From an uncultured Eubacteriales bacterium (lineage in GTDB: Bacteria; Bacillota; Clostridia; Christensenellales; Aristaeellaceae), in assembly GCA_900317565.1 (NCBI GenBank), contig ONHI01000036.1:1-44428 (forward strand): a DNA stretch of 44,428 bases. Reading direction: 5' to 3'. Shown in pieces: positions 17,334-21,978 of this stretch (positions within the stretch are counted from its first letter, which is position 1; each line of letters starts with the position of its first letter). A program made the translations under genes and the position numbers. The notes beneath the pieces are model-generated. The model did no database searches. It saw only the letters and a list, made by a program, of their open reading frames with translations, and was not told where the DNA came from.

Positions 17334-17789
17334 ATGTCGATGATTAGCGAGGTTTGCGCTCACATCCACAACTATTTTGAGGATGACCCTGTAACCGGCG
17401 AACGGATGATCTATCAGGGCCATTACAAGATCGAGAACGGCAGCATTACATTGCCGTTTATGAAGCCCGGCAAGTATATCAGGATATTCGGCTCCGAACT
17501 GAACGACGGCGTATACAAATACCCCGTGGAGGCTGCGGAGGGCGAGGAATCGCCCTTGCAGGATGAGGAGTTCAACGGCGTGATCTGGAAGATGCGTCCG
17601 CCCCGCGAATTTCTTGAATTGGTCAAGCAAATCGAGGACTGGATGGACAAGTACGGCGACGCCATGCGCAACCCCTACCAGTCCGAGGACGTGATCGGCG
17701 TCTATCGGCATACAAAGGCCTCGGCGGGGCTTGCTACTTGGCAGAAAGTATTTGAACAACAGCTAAAATCATATCGGCGTTTGCCGTAG
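17334..17789 (+). CDS. Head-tail connector-like phage protein
   Basis: The 151-residue protein has the pattern of small proteins encoded next to capsid genes in Clostridial siphophages. It has an N-terminal EVCAHIHNYF, then a beta-rich core (GHYKIENGSITLPFMKPGKY, IRIFGSELNDGVYKYP, FNGVIWKMRPPREFLELVKQ) and a C-terminal YQSEDVIGVYRHTKA segment. I judge it to be a gp6/gp16-type head-tail connector family member from remembered family patterns; no search was run. Finding it without capsid or portal genes is odd and suggests it acts on a helper phage particle. Confidence 0.6.
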   Translation: MSMISEVCAHIHNYFEDDPVTGERMIYQGHYKIENGSITLPFMKPGKYIRIFGSELNDGVYKYPVEAAEGEESPLQDEEFNGVIWKMRPPREFLELVKQIEDWMDKYGDAMRNPYQSEDVIGVYRHTKASAGLATWQKVFEQQLKSYRRLP

Positions 17790-17810
17790 AATGATAGGCG
17801 GGTGAGGTAT

Positions 17811-18032
17811 ATGACACTAAAGGTTTCGCGGAATACCAGAAAGCGCACCACACATTACTATTTGTATGATGATGCCGGTGGGATGTTGGTGCGGTTCGAT
17901 TCTCTAAGTGATGCATCTATGTGTTTGCGATTCTTGAACGGTACATCTATGAGCGACGGCCAGACGGCGCGGGCGGTTCAACTGCTTGATGCTGTGGACG
18001 AAGCACGAGAGAAGCCGGGGGCGGGGGATTAA
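17811..18032 (+). CDS. Small unknown protein of the element
   Basis: A 73-residue basic protein beginning MTLKVSRNTRKRTTHYYLYD, with no recognised domain. GTGAGG lies just before the ATG at 17811; a GTG at 17802 is an alternative start. Its stop overlaps the stop of the convergent 62-residue gene by a few bases, and no terminator separates them. Confidence 0.55.
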   Translation: MTLKVSRNTRKRTTHYYLYDDAGGMLVRFDSLSDASMCLRFLNGTSMSDGQTARAVQLLDAVDEAREKPGAGD

Positions 18033-18217
18033 CCCTCGCCCTGTTCTCTTTCTGCCAAGGCTTCTTCAAGCCATTCCTGTATGATGCTATAGATTGTTCT
18101 CATTGGCAAGGCAGGATACCGGCGGTGGAGTTTATCGGCGACACCTTCGATAGTCTCAAGTATTCTGCGGGTTCCGTCTGTTGGTTCATGTCCGAGGATT
18201 TCAGCGTAGTTATCCAT
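18029..18217 (-). CDS. Small unknown protein, second gene of an RHH-controlled pair
   Basis: A 62-residue, mostly helical protein (DNYAEILGHEPTDGTRRILE, ending EALAEREQGEG). Not recognised. GGGAGAG lies upstream, and it starts 3 bases after the stop of the 94-residue gene, so the pair is an operon driven from the promoter at 18560-18588. Confidence 0.6.
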   Translation of the reverse strand: MDNYAEILGHEPTDGTRRILETIEGVADKLHRRYPALPMRTIYSIIQEWLEEALAEREQGEG

Positions 18218-18220
18218 TCG

Positions 18221-18505
18221 TCACACTCTCCCTTCACATTCCGGCTGCAAGCAGTCGGGTCGGCTCTTGCGTCGCTGTCTCTCCCTGTGGACACCGGCAG
18301 CGATGCCAGCGAGGTAGGCCAAACGGGCGAGAAAATAGGGTGAATCATCACCGTGGAGCTGAATATCCTTGAGATAGCGGACCGTGGCGTCACCGTCCAT
18401 AACTTCATCCCATCTGGAATGTTTGGCGGCCATTCTTGCGGCGTAATCTTCCCGGTGGTGTTTCGTTTCATAGGCGTTTGCATAGCCGAGAAAAGGGACG
18501 AACAT
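18221..18505 (-). CDS. Small unknown protein, first gene of an RHH-controlled pair
   Basis: A 94-residue basic protein with a helical centre (EDYAARMAAKHSRWDEVMDG, YLKDIQLHGDDSPYFLARL) and a charged end containing RERQRRKSRPDC. No known domain. A strong GGAGGT precedes the ATG. It is transcribed away from an RHH regulator gene, from a promoter whose spacer holds a perfect 18-bp palindrome. Possible cargo such as anti-phage or interference function; this is inference from location. Confidence 0.6.
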   Translation of the reverse strand: MFVPFLGYANAYETKHHREDYAARMAAKHSRWDEVMDGDATVRYLKDIQLHGDDSPYFLARLAYLAGIAAGVHRERQRRKSRPDCLQPECEGRV

Positions 18506-18559
18506 GTTGACAACCTCCTATCACTTCTTTGGCTGGGGTTTACCTCAACCTGTGGCTTG

Positions 18560-18588
18560 ATTATACTATAATTGTACAATTATATCAA
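18560..18588 (-). promoter_or_regulatory. Leftward promoter of the 94/62-residue gene pair
   Basis: TTGATA (18583-18588) and TATAAT (18560-18565) on the minus strand, 17-base spacer. Operator 1 fills the spacer. Confidence 0.8.
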
Positions 18589-18652
18589 TCGACGATGCAA
18601 CTAAAGATTTCAGCATATAATTGTACAATGTATATAATTGAACAATTATATA
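18567..18652. promoter_or_regulatory. Three palindromic operators between divergent genes
   Basis: Operator 1 is a perfect 18-bp palindrome, TATAATTGTACAATTATA (18567-18584). Operator 2 has the core ATTGTACAAT (18620-18629) with a degenerate right arm. Operator 3 is a 22-bp dyad (18631-18652) with arms TATATAATTG/CAATTATATA around AA. Centres 2 and 3 are 17 bases apart. They overlap both divergent promoters, consistent with autorepression by the RHH protein encoded at 18690. Confidence 0.8.
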
Positions 18653-18666
18653 GTCTGTGATAGAAT
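18638..18666 (+). promoter_or_regulatory. Promoter of the RHH regulator
   Basis: TTGAAC (18638-18643) and TAGAAT (18661-18666), 17-base spacer. The -35 lies within operator 3. Confidence 0.75.
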
Positions 18667-18689
18667 AATCAGAGAAAGGATGTGAGGTA

Positions 18690-18905
18690 ATGACCGCATC
18701 AAAGGCGCAAATTAAAGCAACAAATAAGTATAATGCCGCCAATTACGACAATCTTCGCATTGTCATTCCCAAAGGCCGCAAAAAAGCCGTAGAAGCCTAC
18801 GCCCGCGAACAAGGGGAATCTGTCAACGGCTATGTAAACGGCCTTATACGGGGCGATATGGGGCTTACAGAGGACGAATGGAAGCAGGGCCAAACTGAGG
18901 ATTGA
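18690..18905 (+). CDS. Ribbon-helix-helix (Arc-type) regulator
   Basis: The 71-residue protein has a beta strand (NLRIVIPKGRKKAVEAYARE) followed by helix-turn-helix segments (QGESVNGYVNGLIRGDMG) and an acidic tail. This is the arrangement of Arc/MetJ-type DNA-binding proteins and RHH antitoxins. No toxin gene is adjacent in the same operon. The nearby palindromes are the expected operators. It likely represses itself and the divergent gene pair. Confidence 0.8.
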   Translation: MTASKAQIKATNKYNAANYDNLRIVIPKGRKKAVEAYAREQGESVNGYVNGLIRGDMGLTEDEWKQGQTED

Positions 18906-18931
18906 CGGCTTAAGTCCTGGCATGATATAAT
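18902..18931 (+). promoter_or_regulatory. Promoter of type I toxin mRNA A
   Basis: TTGACG (18902-18907) and TATAAT (18926-18931), 18-base spacer. The -35 overlaps the end of the RHH gene. Copy B has the same TTGACG-18-TATAAT arrangement at 19483-19512. Confidence 0.75.
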
Positions 18932-18968
18932 AAGCCTCGCTGGAAGATGGTCGGGCTTTCGCCCGGAA

Positions 18969-18997
18969 GCGCTCCCGCTGAATACAAAAGGCGGGAG
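18969..18997 (+). promoter_or_regulatory. SD-sequestering hairpin of toxin A
   Basis: CTCCCGC (18972-18978) pairs with GCGGGAG (18991-18997), which is the Shine-Dalgarno sequence of toxin A. The wider GCGCTCCCGC (18969-18978) is also perfectly complementary to GCGGGAGCGC in the 3' UTR (19146-19155). The two pairings are mutually exclusive. Confidence 0.7.
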
Positions 18998-19005
18998 GTG
19001 ATGGT

Positions 19006-19089
19006 ATGACGAACGTGGAGTTATTCGCGCTTTTGATTGCCGTTGCAAGTCTCGCGTTGACGATTTATTTCGGTACACGTAGAAGATGA
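19006..19089 (+). CDS. 27-residue membrane toxin A of a type I toxin-antitoxin module
   Basis: The peptide begins MTNVELFALLIAVASLALTI and ends YFGTRRR: one membrane helix with a basic end, like TisB and the putative holin-like toxins. It is 60% or more identical to toxin B at 19717. The SD GGGAGG is locked in a hairpin. The mRNA (about 18937-19216) is ten times longer than needed for coding and carries conserved structures. A convergent antisense RNA begins in the 3' UTR and ends beside the stop codon. Toxicity is inferred from architecture. Confidence 0.8.
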   Translation: MTNVELFALLIAVASLALTIYFGTRRR

Positions 19090-19164
19090 AAAAGGCTCCC
19101 GGGTAGTTAGCGGCTACTCGGGAGCTTCTGTTTAGGGAAACCAAGGCGGGAGCGCCTCGTGTCC
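19090..19164 (-). ncRNA. Antisense RNA A, probable antitoxin of toxin A
   Basis: On the minus strand TTGACA (19194-19199) and TACAAT (19171-19176), 17 bases apart, form a near-consensus promoter. Transcription would begin near 19164 and end at the hairpin GCTCCCG-g-GTAG/CTAC-t-CGGGAGC (19095-19125) followed on that strand by CTTTTT. The RNA of about 75 bases is fully complementary to the toxin A 3' UTR and covers the 19146-19155 element. End points are estimates. Confidence 0.75.
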
Positions 19165-19170
19165 AACTCC

Positions 19171-19199
19171 ATTGTACAGCATCGGCGGTAGCCTGTCAA
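19171..19199 (-). promoter_or_regulatory. Antisense promoter A
   Basis: TTGACA-17-TACAAT on the minus strand. The -35 forms the loop of the sense terminator, so sense terminator and antisense promoter share the same bases. Confidence 0.8.
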
Positions 19200-19217
19200 G
19201 GGTTGCCGCCCTTTTTT
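19185..19217 (+). terminator. Terminator of toxin mRNA A
   Basis: Stem GCGGTAGCC/GGTTGCCGC (two G-U pairs), loop TGTCAAG, then CCTTTTTT. Copy B has the same stem with consistent base-pair changes. Confidence 0.85.
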
Positions 19218-19262
19218 CATTGATTCTCATTTTGCCATAAAAGGCCGCAAAACGGCCCACAA

Positions 19263-19284
19263 TTGACCGCAGTTTTGACCGCAA
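19263..19284 (+). promoter_or_regulatory. Right-arm integrase binding sites
   Basis: TTGACCGCA at 19263 and 19275, the same 12-base spacing and orientation as at 12669 and 12681. The rest of 19217-19390 shows no gene. Confidence 0.6.
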
Positions 19285-19390
19285 ACACGATAAAAGACAA
19301 TAATACAGCACAGTACACGATGGATGAAAACCCCTGCAAATACGGACTTTTCAATACACCGAAAAACACGGCAACACGGCCCATAGCGAA

Positions 19391-19456
19391 TTCAAGTCCC
19401 GTCGACCGCACCATTCAAAAGAGCCCGGAAACACGGCGTTTTCGGGCTTTTCTTAT
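19391..19456 (+). repeat. attR: 66-bp direct repeat at the right end of the satellite element
   Basis: Identical to 12587-12652, including the tRNA-Leu 3' end from TTCAAG through CCA and the terminator hairpin. It is followed by ACCTTGAAGCAGG, which recurs as GCCTTGAAGCAGG at 19935-19947. Confidence 0.95.
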
Positions 19457-19482
19457 ACCTTGAAGCAGGGATATGCAGAGGA

Positions 19483-19512
19483 TTGACGGTAACGGTCTTG
19501 TGATGGTATAAT
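19483..19512 (+). promoter_or_regulatory. Promoter of toxin mRNA B, split from its gene by the 71-bp repeats
   Basis: TTGACG (19483-19488) and TATAAT (19507-19512), 18-base spacer. The TATAAT and its flanks are repeated at 19578 and 19649 because the 71-bp unit includes the -10 box; only the first copy has a -35. Confidence 0.65.
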
Positions 19513-19657
19513 GATTAGGAAAACGGAACGTTTTCCGGGTCGGCAGGCCCCGAAGGGCGGCACGCCGACAATCATGGTATAATGATTAGGAAAACGGAAC
19601 GTTTTCCGGGTCGGCGGGCCCCGAAGGGTCGCACGCCGACAATCATGGTATAATGAT
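19503..19657 (+). repeat. Two tandem 71-bp hairpin repeats
   Basis: Units 19503-19573 and 19574-19644, then 13 further bases (19645-19657). Each unit holds ATGGTATAATGAT, a hairpin GGAAAACG-GAA-CGTTTTCC and a second dyad GTCGGC...GCCGAC. The units differ at a few bases in the inner loop. A third copy with a longer inner loop is at 30642-30726. Confidence 0.9.
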
Positions 19658-19716
19658 CTTGCTGGACAATGGGCCGGAAGCGCTCCCGCTGAATACAAAA
19701 GGCGGGAGGTGATGGT

Positions 19717-19800
19717 ATGACGAACCTTGATTTGTTCATGGCTCTGATTGCTGTTGCAAGTCTCGCATTGACGATTTACTTCGGCTTTAAGCGTAGATAA
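19717..19800 (+). CDS. 27-residue membrane toxin B of a type I toxin-antitoxin module
   Basis: The peptide begins MTNLDLFMALIAVASLALTI and ends YFGFKRR. The start context, the SD hairpin (CTCCCGC at 19682-19688 with GCGGGAG) and the 3' UTR are conserved with copy A. The 5' element GGAAGCGCTCCCGC (19675-19688) pairs with 19860-19873 at 13 of 14 positions counting one G-U, extending the pairing beyond that in copy A. It lies outside the satellite, between attR and the sporulation genes, so it would persist if the satellite excised. Confidence 0.8.
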   Translation: MTNLDLFMALIAVASLALTIYFGFKRR

Positions 19801-19801
19801 A

Positions 19802-19880
19802 AAAGGCTCCCGGGTAGCTGGCACTACTCGGGAGCGTTTCGGTTAAGGACAATTCCACGGCGGGAATGCTTCCTCGCGAC
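19802..19880 (-). ncRNA. Antisense RNA B, probable antitoxin of toxin B
   Basis: TTGACA (19910-19915) and TACAAT (19887-19892), 17 bases apart on the minus strand. The RNA would run from about 19880 to the hairpin at 19806-19835, followed by CTTTTTT on that strand. Layout is the same as antisense RNA A. End points are estimates. Confidence 0.75.
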
Positions 19881-19886
19881 AACTCC

Positions 19887-19915
19887 ATTGTACAGCATCG
19901 GCGGCGGCCTGTCAA
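19887..19915 (-). promoter_or_regulatory. Antisense promoter B
   Basis: TTGACA-17-TACAAT on the minus strand, again with the -35 in the loop of the sense terminator. Confidence 0.8.
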
Positions 19916-19931
19916 GGGCTGCCGCTCTTTT
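19901..19931 (+). terminator. Terminator of toxin mRNA B
   Basis: Stem GCGGCGGCC/GGCTGCCGC, loop TGTCAAG, then TCTTTTT. Compared with copy A the stem changes keep pairing (T-G to C-G, A-T to G-T, G-T to G-C). Confidence 0.85.
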
Positions 19932-20028
19932 TATGCCTTGAAGCAGGCGGATCGCCCCTCGCCAGGCATGCGCCATGTCTCCAGGCGGAAGGGAACCGGG
20001 AAGCGGGGAATCGGATATCGGGAAGCGG

Positions 20029-20036
20029 CATACAAT
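20029..20036 (+). promoter_or_regulatory. Possible sigma-E -10 element before yabP
   Basis: CATACAAT matches the sigma-E -10 consensus and lies 22 bases before the yabP start. No clear matching -35 is seen, so this is tentative. Confidence 0.35.
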
Positions 20037-20058
20037 GCCCTGACGGGGAGGGGATCGC

Positions 20059-20340
20059 ATGCAGAATGGCTGCGCGACGCAGGCGGGGCAGGAGCACGGC
20101 GCGACGCTGGTGGACCGCAAGCGGCTGAGCCTGACCGGGGTGGAGGACGTGGACTGCTTCAACGAGCAGATCGTGGTGCTGCGCACGCCGCTGGGCACGC
20201 TGACGGTGGCCGGGGCGGGGCTGAACATCTCCCGGCTGAGCCTGGAGGAGGGGCGCGTGGAGATCGAGGGCGAGGTGGACGCCCTGGAGTACAGCGGCGG
20301 CAAGAAGGGCGGCGGGCTGCTGGGGAGGCTGTTCCGCTGA
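20059..20340 (+). CDS. yabP: Sporulation protein YabP
   Basis: The 93-residue protein has the YabP/YqfC pattern: LVDRKRLSLTGVEDVDCFNE, QIVVLRTPLGTLTVAGAGL, and the strongly conserved EGRVEIEGEVDALEYS near the end. YabP acts in the mother cell during spore coat/cortex assembly. GGGGAGGGG precedes the ATG. Its stop overlaps the yabQ start (TGATG), giving the yabP-yabQ-divIC order known from Bacillus. Its presence argues for an endospore-forming organism. Confidence 0.92.
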   Translation: MQNGCATQAGQEHGATLVDRKRLSLTGVEDVDCFNEQIVVLRTPLGTLTVAGAGLNISRLSLEEGRVEIEGEVDALEYSGGKKGGGLLGRLFR

Positions 20341-20708
20341 TGCTGTTCTCCACCGTGGGCCAGGGCTGGGTGTTCCTGTGGATGATGGGGGCCGGGGCCG
20401 CCATCGGGGCGTGGTACGCGCTGCTGGCGGCGCTGCGGCGTCTGCTCCGGGCAGGCTTCTGGCTCTCGCTGCTGGCGGACGTGGCCTTCGGCGTCGGAGC
20501 GGCGGCGGTGTTCTGCGCGGCGCTGGTGGCGGCGGACTACGGCCGGGTGCGGCTGTACGCCCTTCTGGCGGCGCTGCTGGGCTTCGGGCTGTTCGCCGCG
20601 GGGGTGTTTCCGCCCGCCCGCAGGGCCGCCGGGAGCTTCGCCGGGGCGCTTCGTCGTATTTTTGTCAAGATCAGCGGTTTTCGTTGGATTAAAGTCATAT
20701 TTCGATGA
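20340..20708 (+). CDS. yabQ: Spore cortex biosynthesis membrane protein YabQ
   Basis: The 122-residue protein has four predicted membrane helices (FLWMMGAGAAIGAWYALLAA and following segments) and a basic C-terminus, as in YabQ. YabQ is an integral membrane protein needed for spore cortex formation. Recognition rests on the hydrophobic pattern plus position directly after yabP and before a DivIC-like gene. Starts within the yabP stop and overlaps the next start by four bases. Confidence 0.85.
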   Translation: MLFSTVGQGWVFLWMMGAGAAIGAWYALLAALRRLLRAGFWLSLLADVAFGVGAAAVFCAALVAADYGRVRLYALLAALLGFGLFAAGVFPPARRAAGSFAGALRRIFVKISGFRWIKVIFR

Positions 20709-21058
20709 CAGGAAACGGGGCGGAGATGTCGAAATTAATGCGAATATGGGATATTACGAAGGATGAGGTGAGGGCGATTATGCGACGCAGGGCAAAGCCG
20801 CGGTTTTGGATGTTCATGATCGCCGTCACGCTGCTGGTGTTCCTGGCCAGCTTCGCCGTGATGCGCCATCGGTACGCCCAGGGTGAGCAGCGGCTGCAGC
20901 GGGTGCGGGAGGACCGGGACGCACTGATCCTGGAGGTCAATGCGCTGTCCGACCGGCTGGCCTTCGCCCAGACCGACGATTATGTGATCCGCACCGCCCG
21001 GGACGAGCTGGGCATGATCATGCCGGGGGAGATCCGGTATGTCAACGGCGCGCGCTGA
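20705..21058 (+). CDS. divIC: Septum formation initiator protein (DivIC/FtsL type)
   Basis: The 117-residue bitopic protein has a basic cytoplasmic end, one membrane helix (WMFMIAVTLLVFLASFAVM), an extracellular coiled coil (EQRLQRVREDRDALILEVNA) and the DivIC C-terminal motif YVIRTARDELGMIMPGEIRY. It would join the FtsB/FtsL/FtsQ-like division complex. The gene order yabP-yabQ-divIC supports the assignment. The ATG at 20705 overlaps yabQ (ATGA); an internal start at MSKLM is possible. Confidence 0.88.
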   Translation: MTGNGAEMSKLMRIWDITKDEVRAIMRRRAKPRFWMFMIAVTLLVFLASFAVMRHRYAQGEQRLQRVREDRDALILEVNALSDRLAFAQTDDYVIRTARDELGMIMPGEIRYVNGAR

Positions 21059-21168
21059 GCGCGCGGATATTGCCGCCGGGGCAAGGGAAAATTGAGATAA
21101 TAACGCAGGGGCGCCCCGTCGGCGTCCCTGTGGCAGTTTACGGGAATACAGAACAGGAGGGCACATCC

Positions 21169-21978
21169 ATGGCAAACGCGATATTCGGCTTCATCGGCTG
21201 CGGCAACATGGGAAGCGCGCTGGCGTCCGCGGCGCGGCAGGCGCTGCCGGGGGAATGCATACTGCTGGCGAACCGCACGCCGGAAAAGGCCGGGGCGCTG
21301 GCGGACAGGCTGGGCGCGGTGGCGACCTACAACGCCGACGCCGCCCGGCGCAGCGATTATCTGTTCCTGGGCGTGAAGCCCCAGATGATGGCCGGCATGC
21401 TGTCGGGCATCCACGAGGCGCTGAAGGCGCGGGAGAAGCCCTGCGTGCTGGTGACCATGGCGGCGGGGCTGTCCATCGCCACGATCCGCCGCATGGCGGG
21501 GGTGGATTTCCCGGTGATACGGGTCATGCCCAACACGCCGGTGGCCATCGGCAAGGGCGTGATGCTGTGCTGCGCGGACGGCGTCGCCCAGGAGCAGTTG
21601 AAGCTGTTTAAAGAGGTCATGGCCCACGTGGGCTGGCTGGGCTTCGTGGAGGAAAAGCAGATCGACGCCGGCAGCGCCGTGTCGGGCTGCGGCCCGGCCT
21701 TTGCGGCGATGCTGATCGAGGCGCTGGCCGACGGCGGCGTGGCCTGCGGGCTGCCCCGGGCGGACGCCCAGCGCTTCGCGGCCCAGATGCTGCTGGGCAC
21801 GGCGGCGCTGGCGCTGGAGACCGGCGCGCATCCCGGCGCGCTGAAGGACGCGGTGTGCAGCCCCGGCGGCTCCACCATACAGGGCGTGCGGGCGCTGGAG
21901 GCCCGGGGCTTCCGCAGCGCCGCCATGGAGGCGGTCATCGCCGCCTACGACAAGACGCTGGAGCTGGGCCGGCAATGA
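21169..21978 (+). CDS. proC: Pyrroline-5-carboxylate reductase
   Basis: The 269-residue enzyme makes proline from pyrroline-5-carboxylate with NAD(P)H. Motifs: the Rossmann start FGFIGCGNMGSALA, FLGVKPQMM, RVMPNTPVAIGKGV, SAVSGCGPAFAAM, and the C-terminal signature AVCSPGGSTIQGVRALE. CAGGAGGG precedes the ATG at 21169; the open frame extends upstream without similarity. Its stop overlaps the rmuC start by 4 bases (ATGA). Confidence 0.96.
   Translation: MANAIFGFIGCGNMGSALASAARQALPGECILLANRTPEKAGALADRLGAVATYNADAARRSDYLFLGVKPQMMAGMLSGIHEALKAREKPCVLVTMAAGLSIATIRRMAGVDFPVIRVMPNTPVAIGKGVMLCCADGVAQEQLKLFKEVMAHVGWLGFVEEKQIDAGSAVSGCGPAFAAMLIEALADGGVACGLPRADAQRFAAQMLLGTAALALETGAHPGALKDAVCSPGGSTIQGVRALEARGFRSAAMEAVIAAYDKTLELGRQ

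Larger units (their letters stand above)
12587..19456. mobile_element. Phage-satellite-like integrated element (PICI-like) in tRNA-Leu
   Basis: The element is bounded by perfect 66-bp att repeats and is visibly less GC-rich than its surroundings. Order: integrase and repressor on the minus strand; then, divergently, an excisionase-like HTH gene, a replication gene, a sigma factor, a small terminase, an unknown gene, a connector-like gene and a small gene; then two minus-strand unknown genes, an RHH regulator and a type I toxin module. It lacks large terminase, portal, protease, capsid, tail and lysis genes. Integrase plus divergent repressor plus replication module plus lone TerS is the diagnostic layout of Gram-positive phage-inducible chromosomal islands. 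A prophage reduced by deletion is the alternative, but the genes are intact and tightly packed. Confidence 0.8.
19454..19947. mobile_element. Short accreted segment carrying toxin module B
   Basis: The segment with toxin B is flanked by near-identical 16-base direct repeats TATRCCTTGAAGCAGG (19454-19469 and 19932-19947), each preceded by the T-tract of a terminator. A related sequence stands at attL (12650-12667). This suggests a second small insertion at the same tRNA locus. It carries no integrase. Confidence 0.5.

Noticed and set aside
18125..18343. Plus-strand open frame overlapping the 62- and 94-residue genes
   Set aside because: The minus-strand genes have strong ribosome sites, a promoter and operon spacing; the plus frame has none.
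12587..19456. Complete prophage
   Set aside because: No large terminase, portal, protease, capsid, tail or lysis gene, and the 6.8-kb space between the att repeats cannot hold them.
19503..19657. Tandem repeats as a CRISPR array
   Set aside because: Units of 71 bases follow each other without unique spacers, contain two hairpins each, and no cas gene is near.
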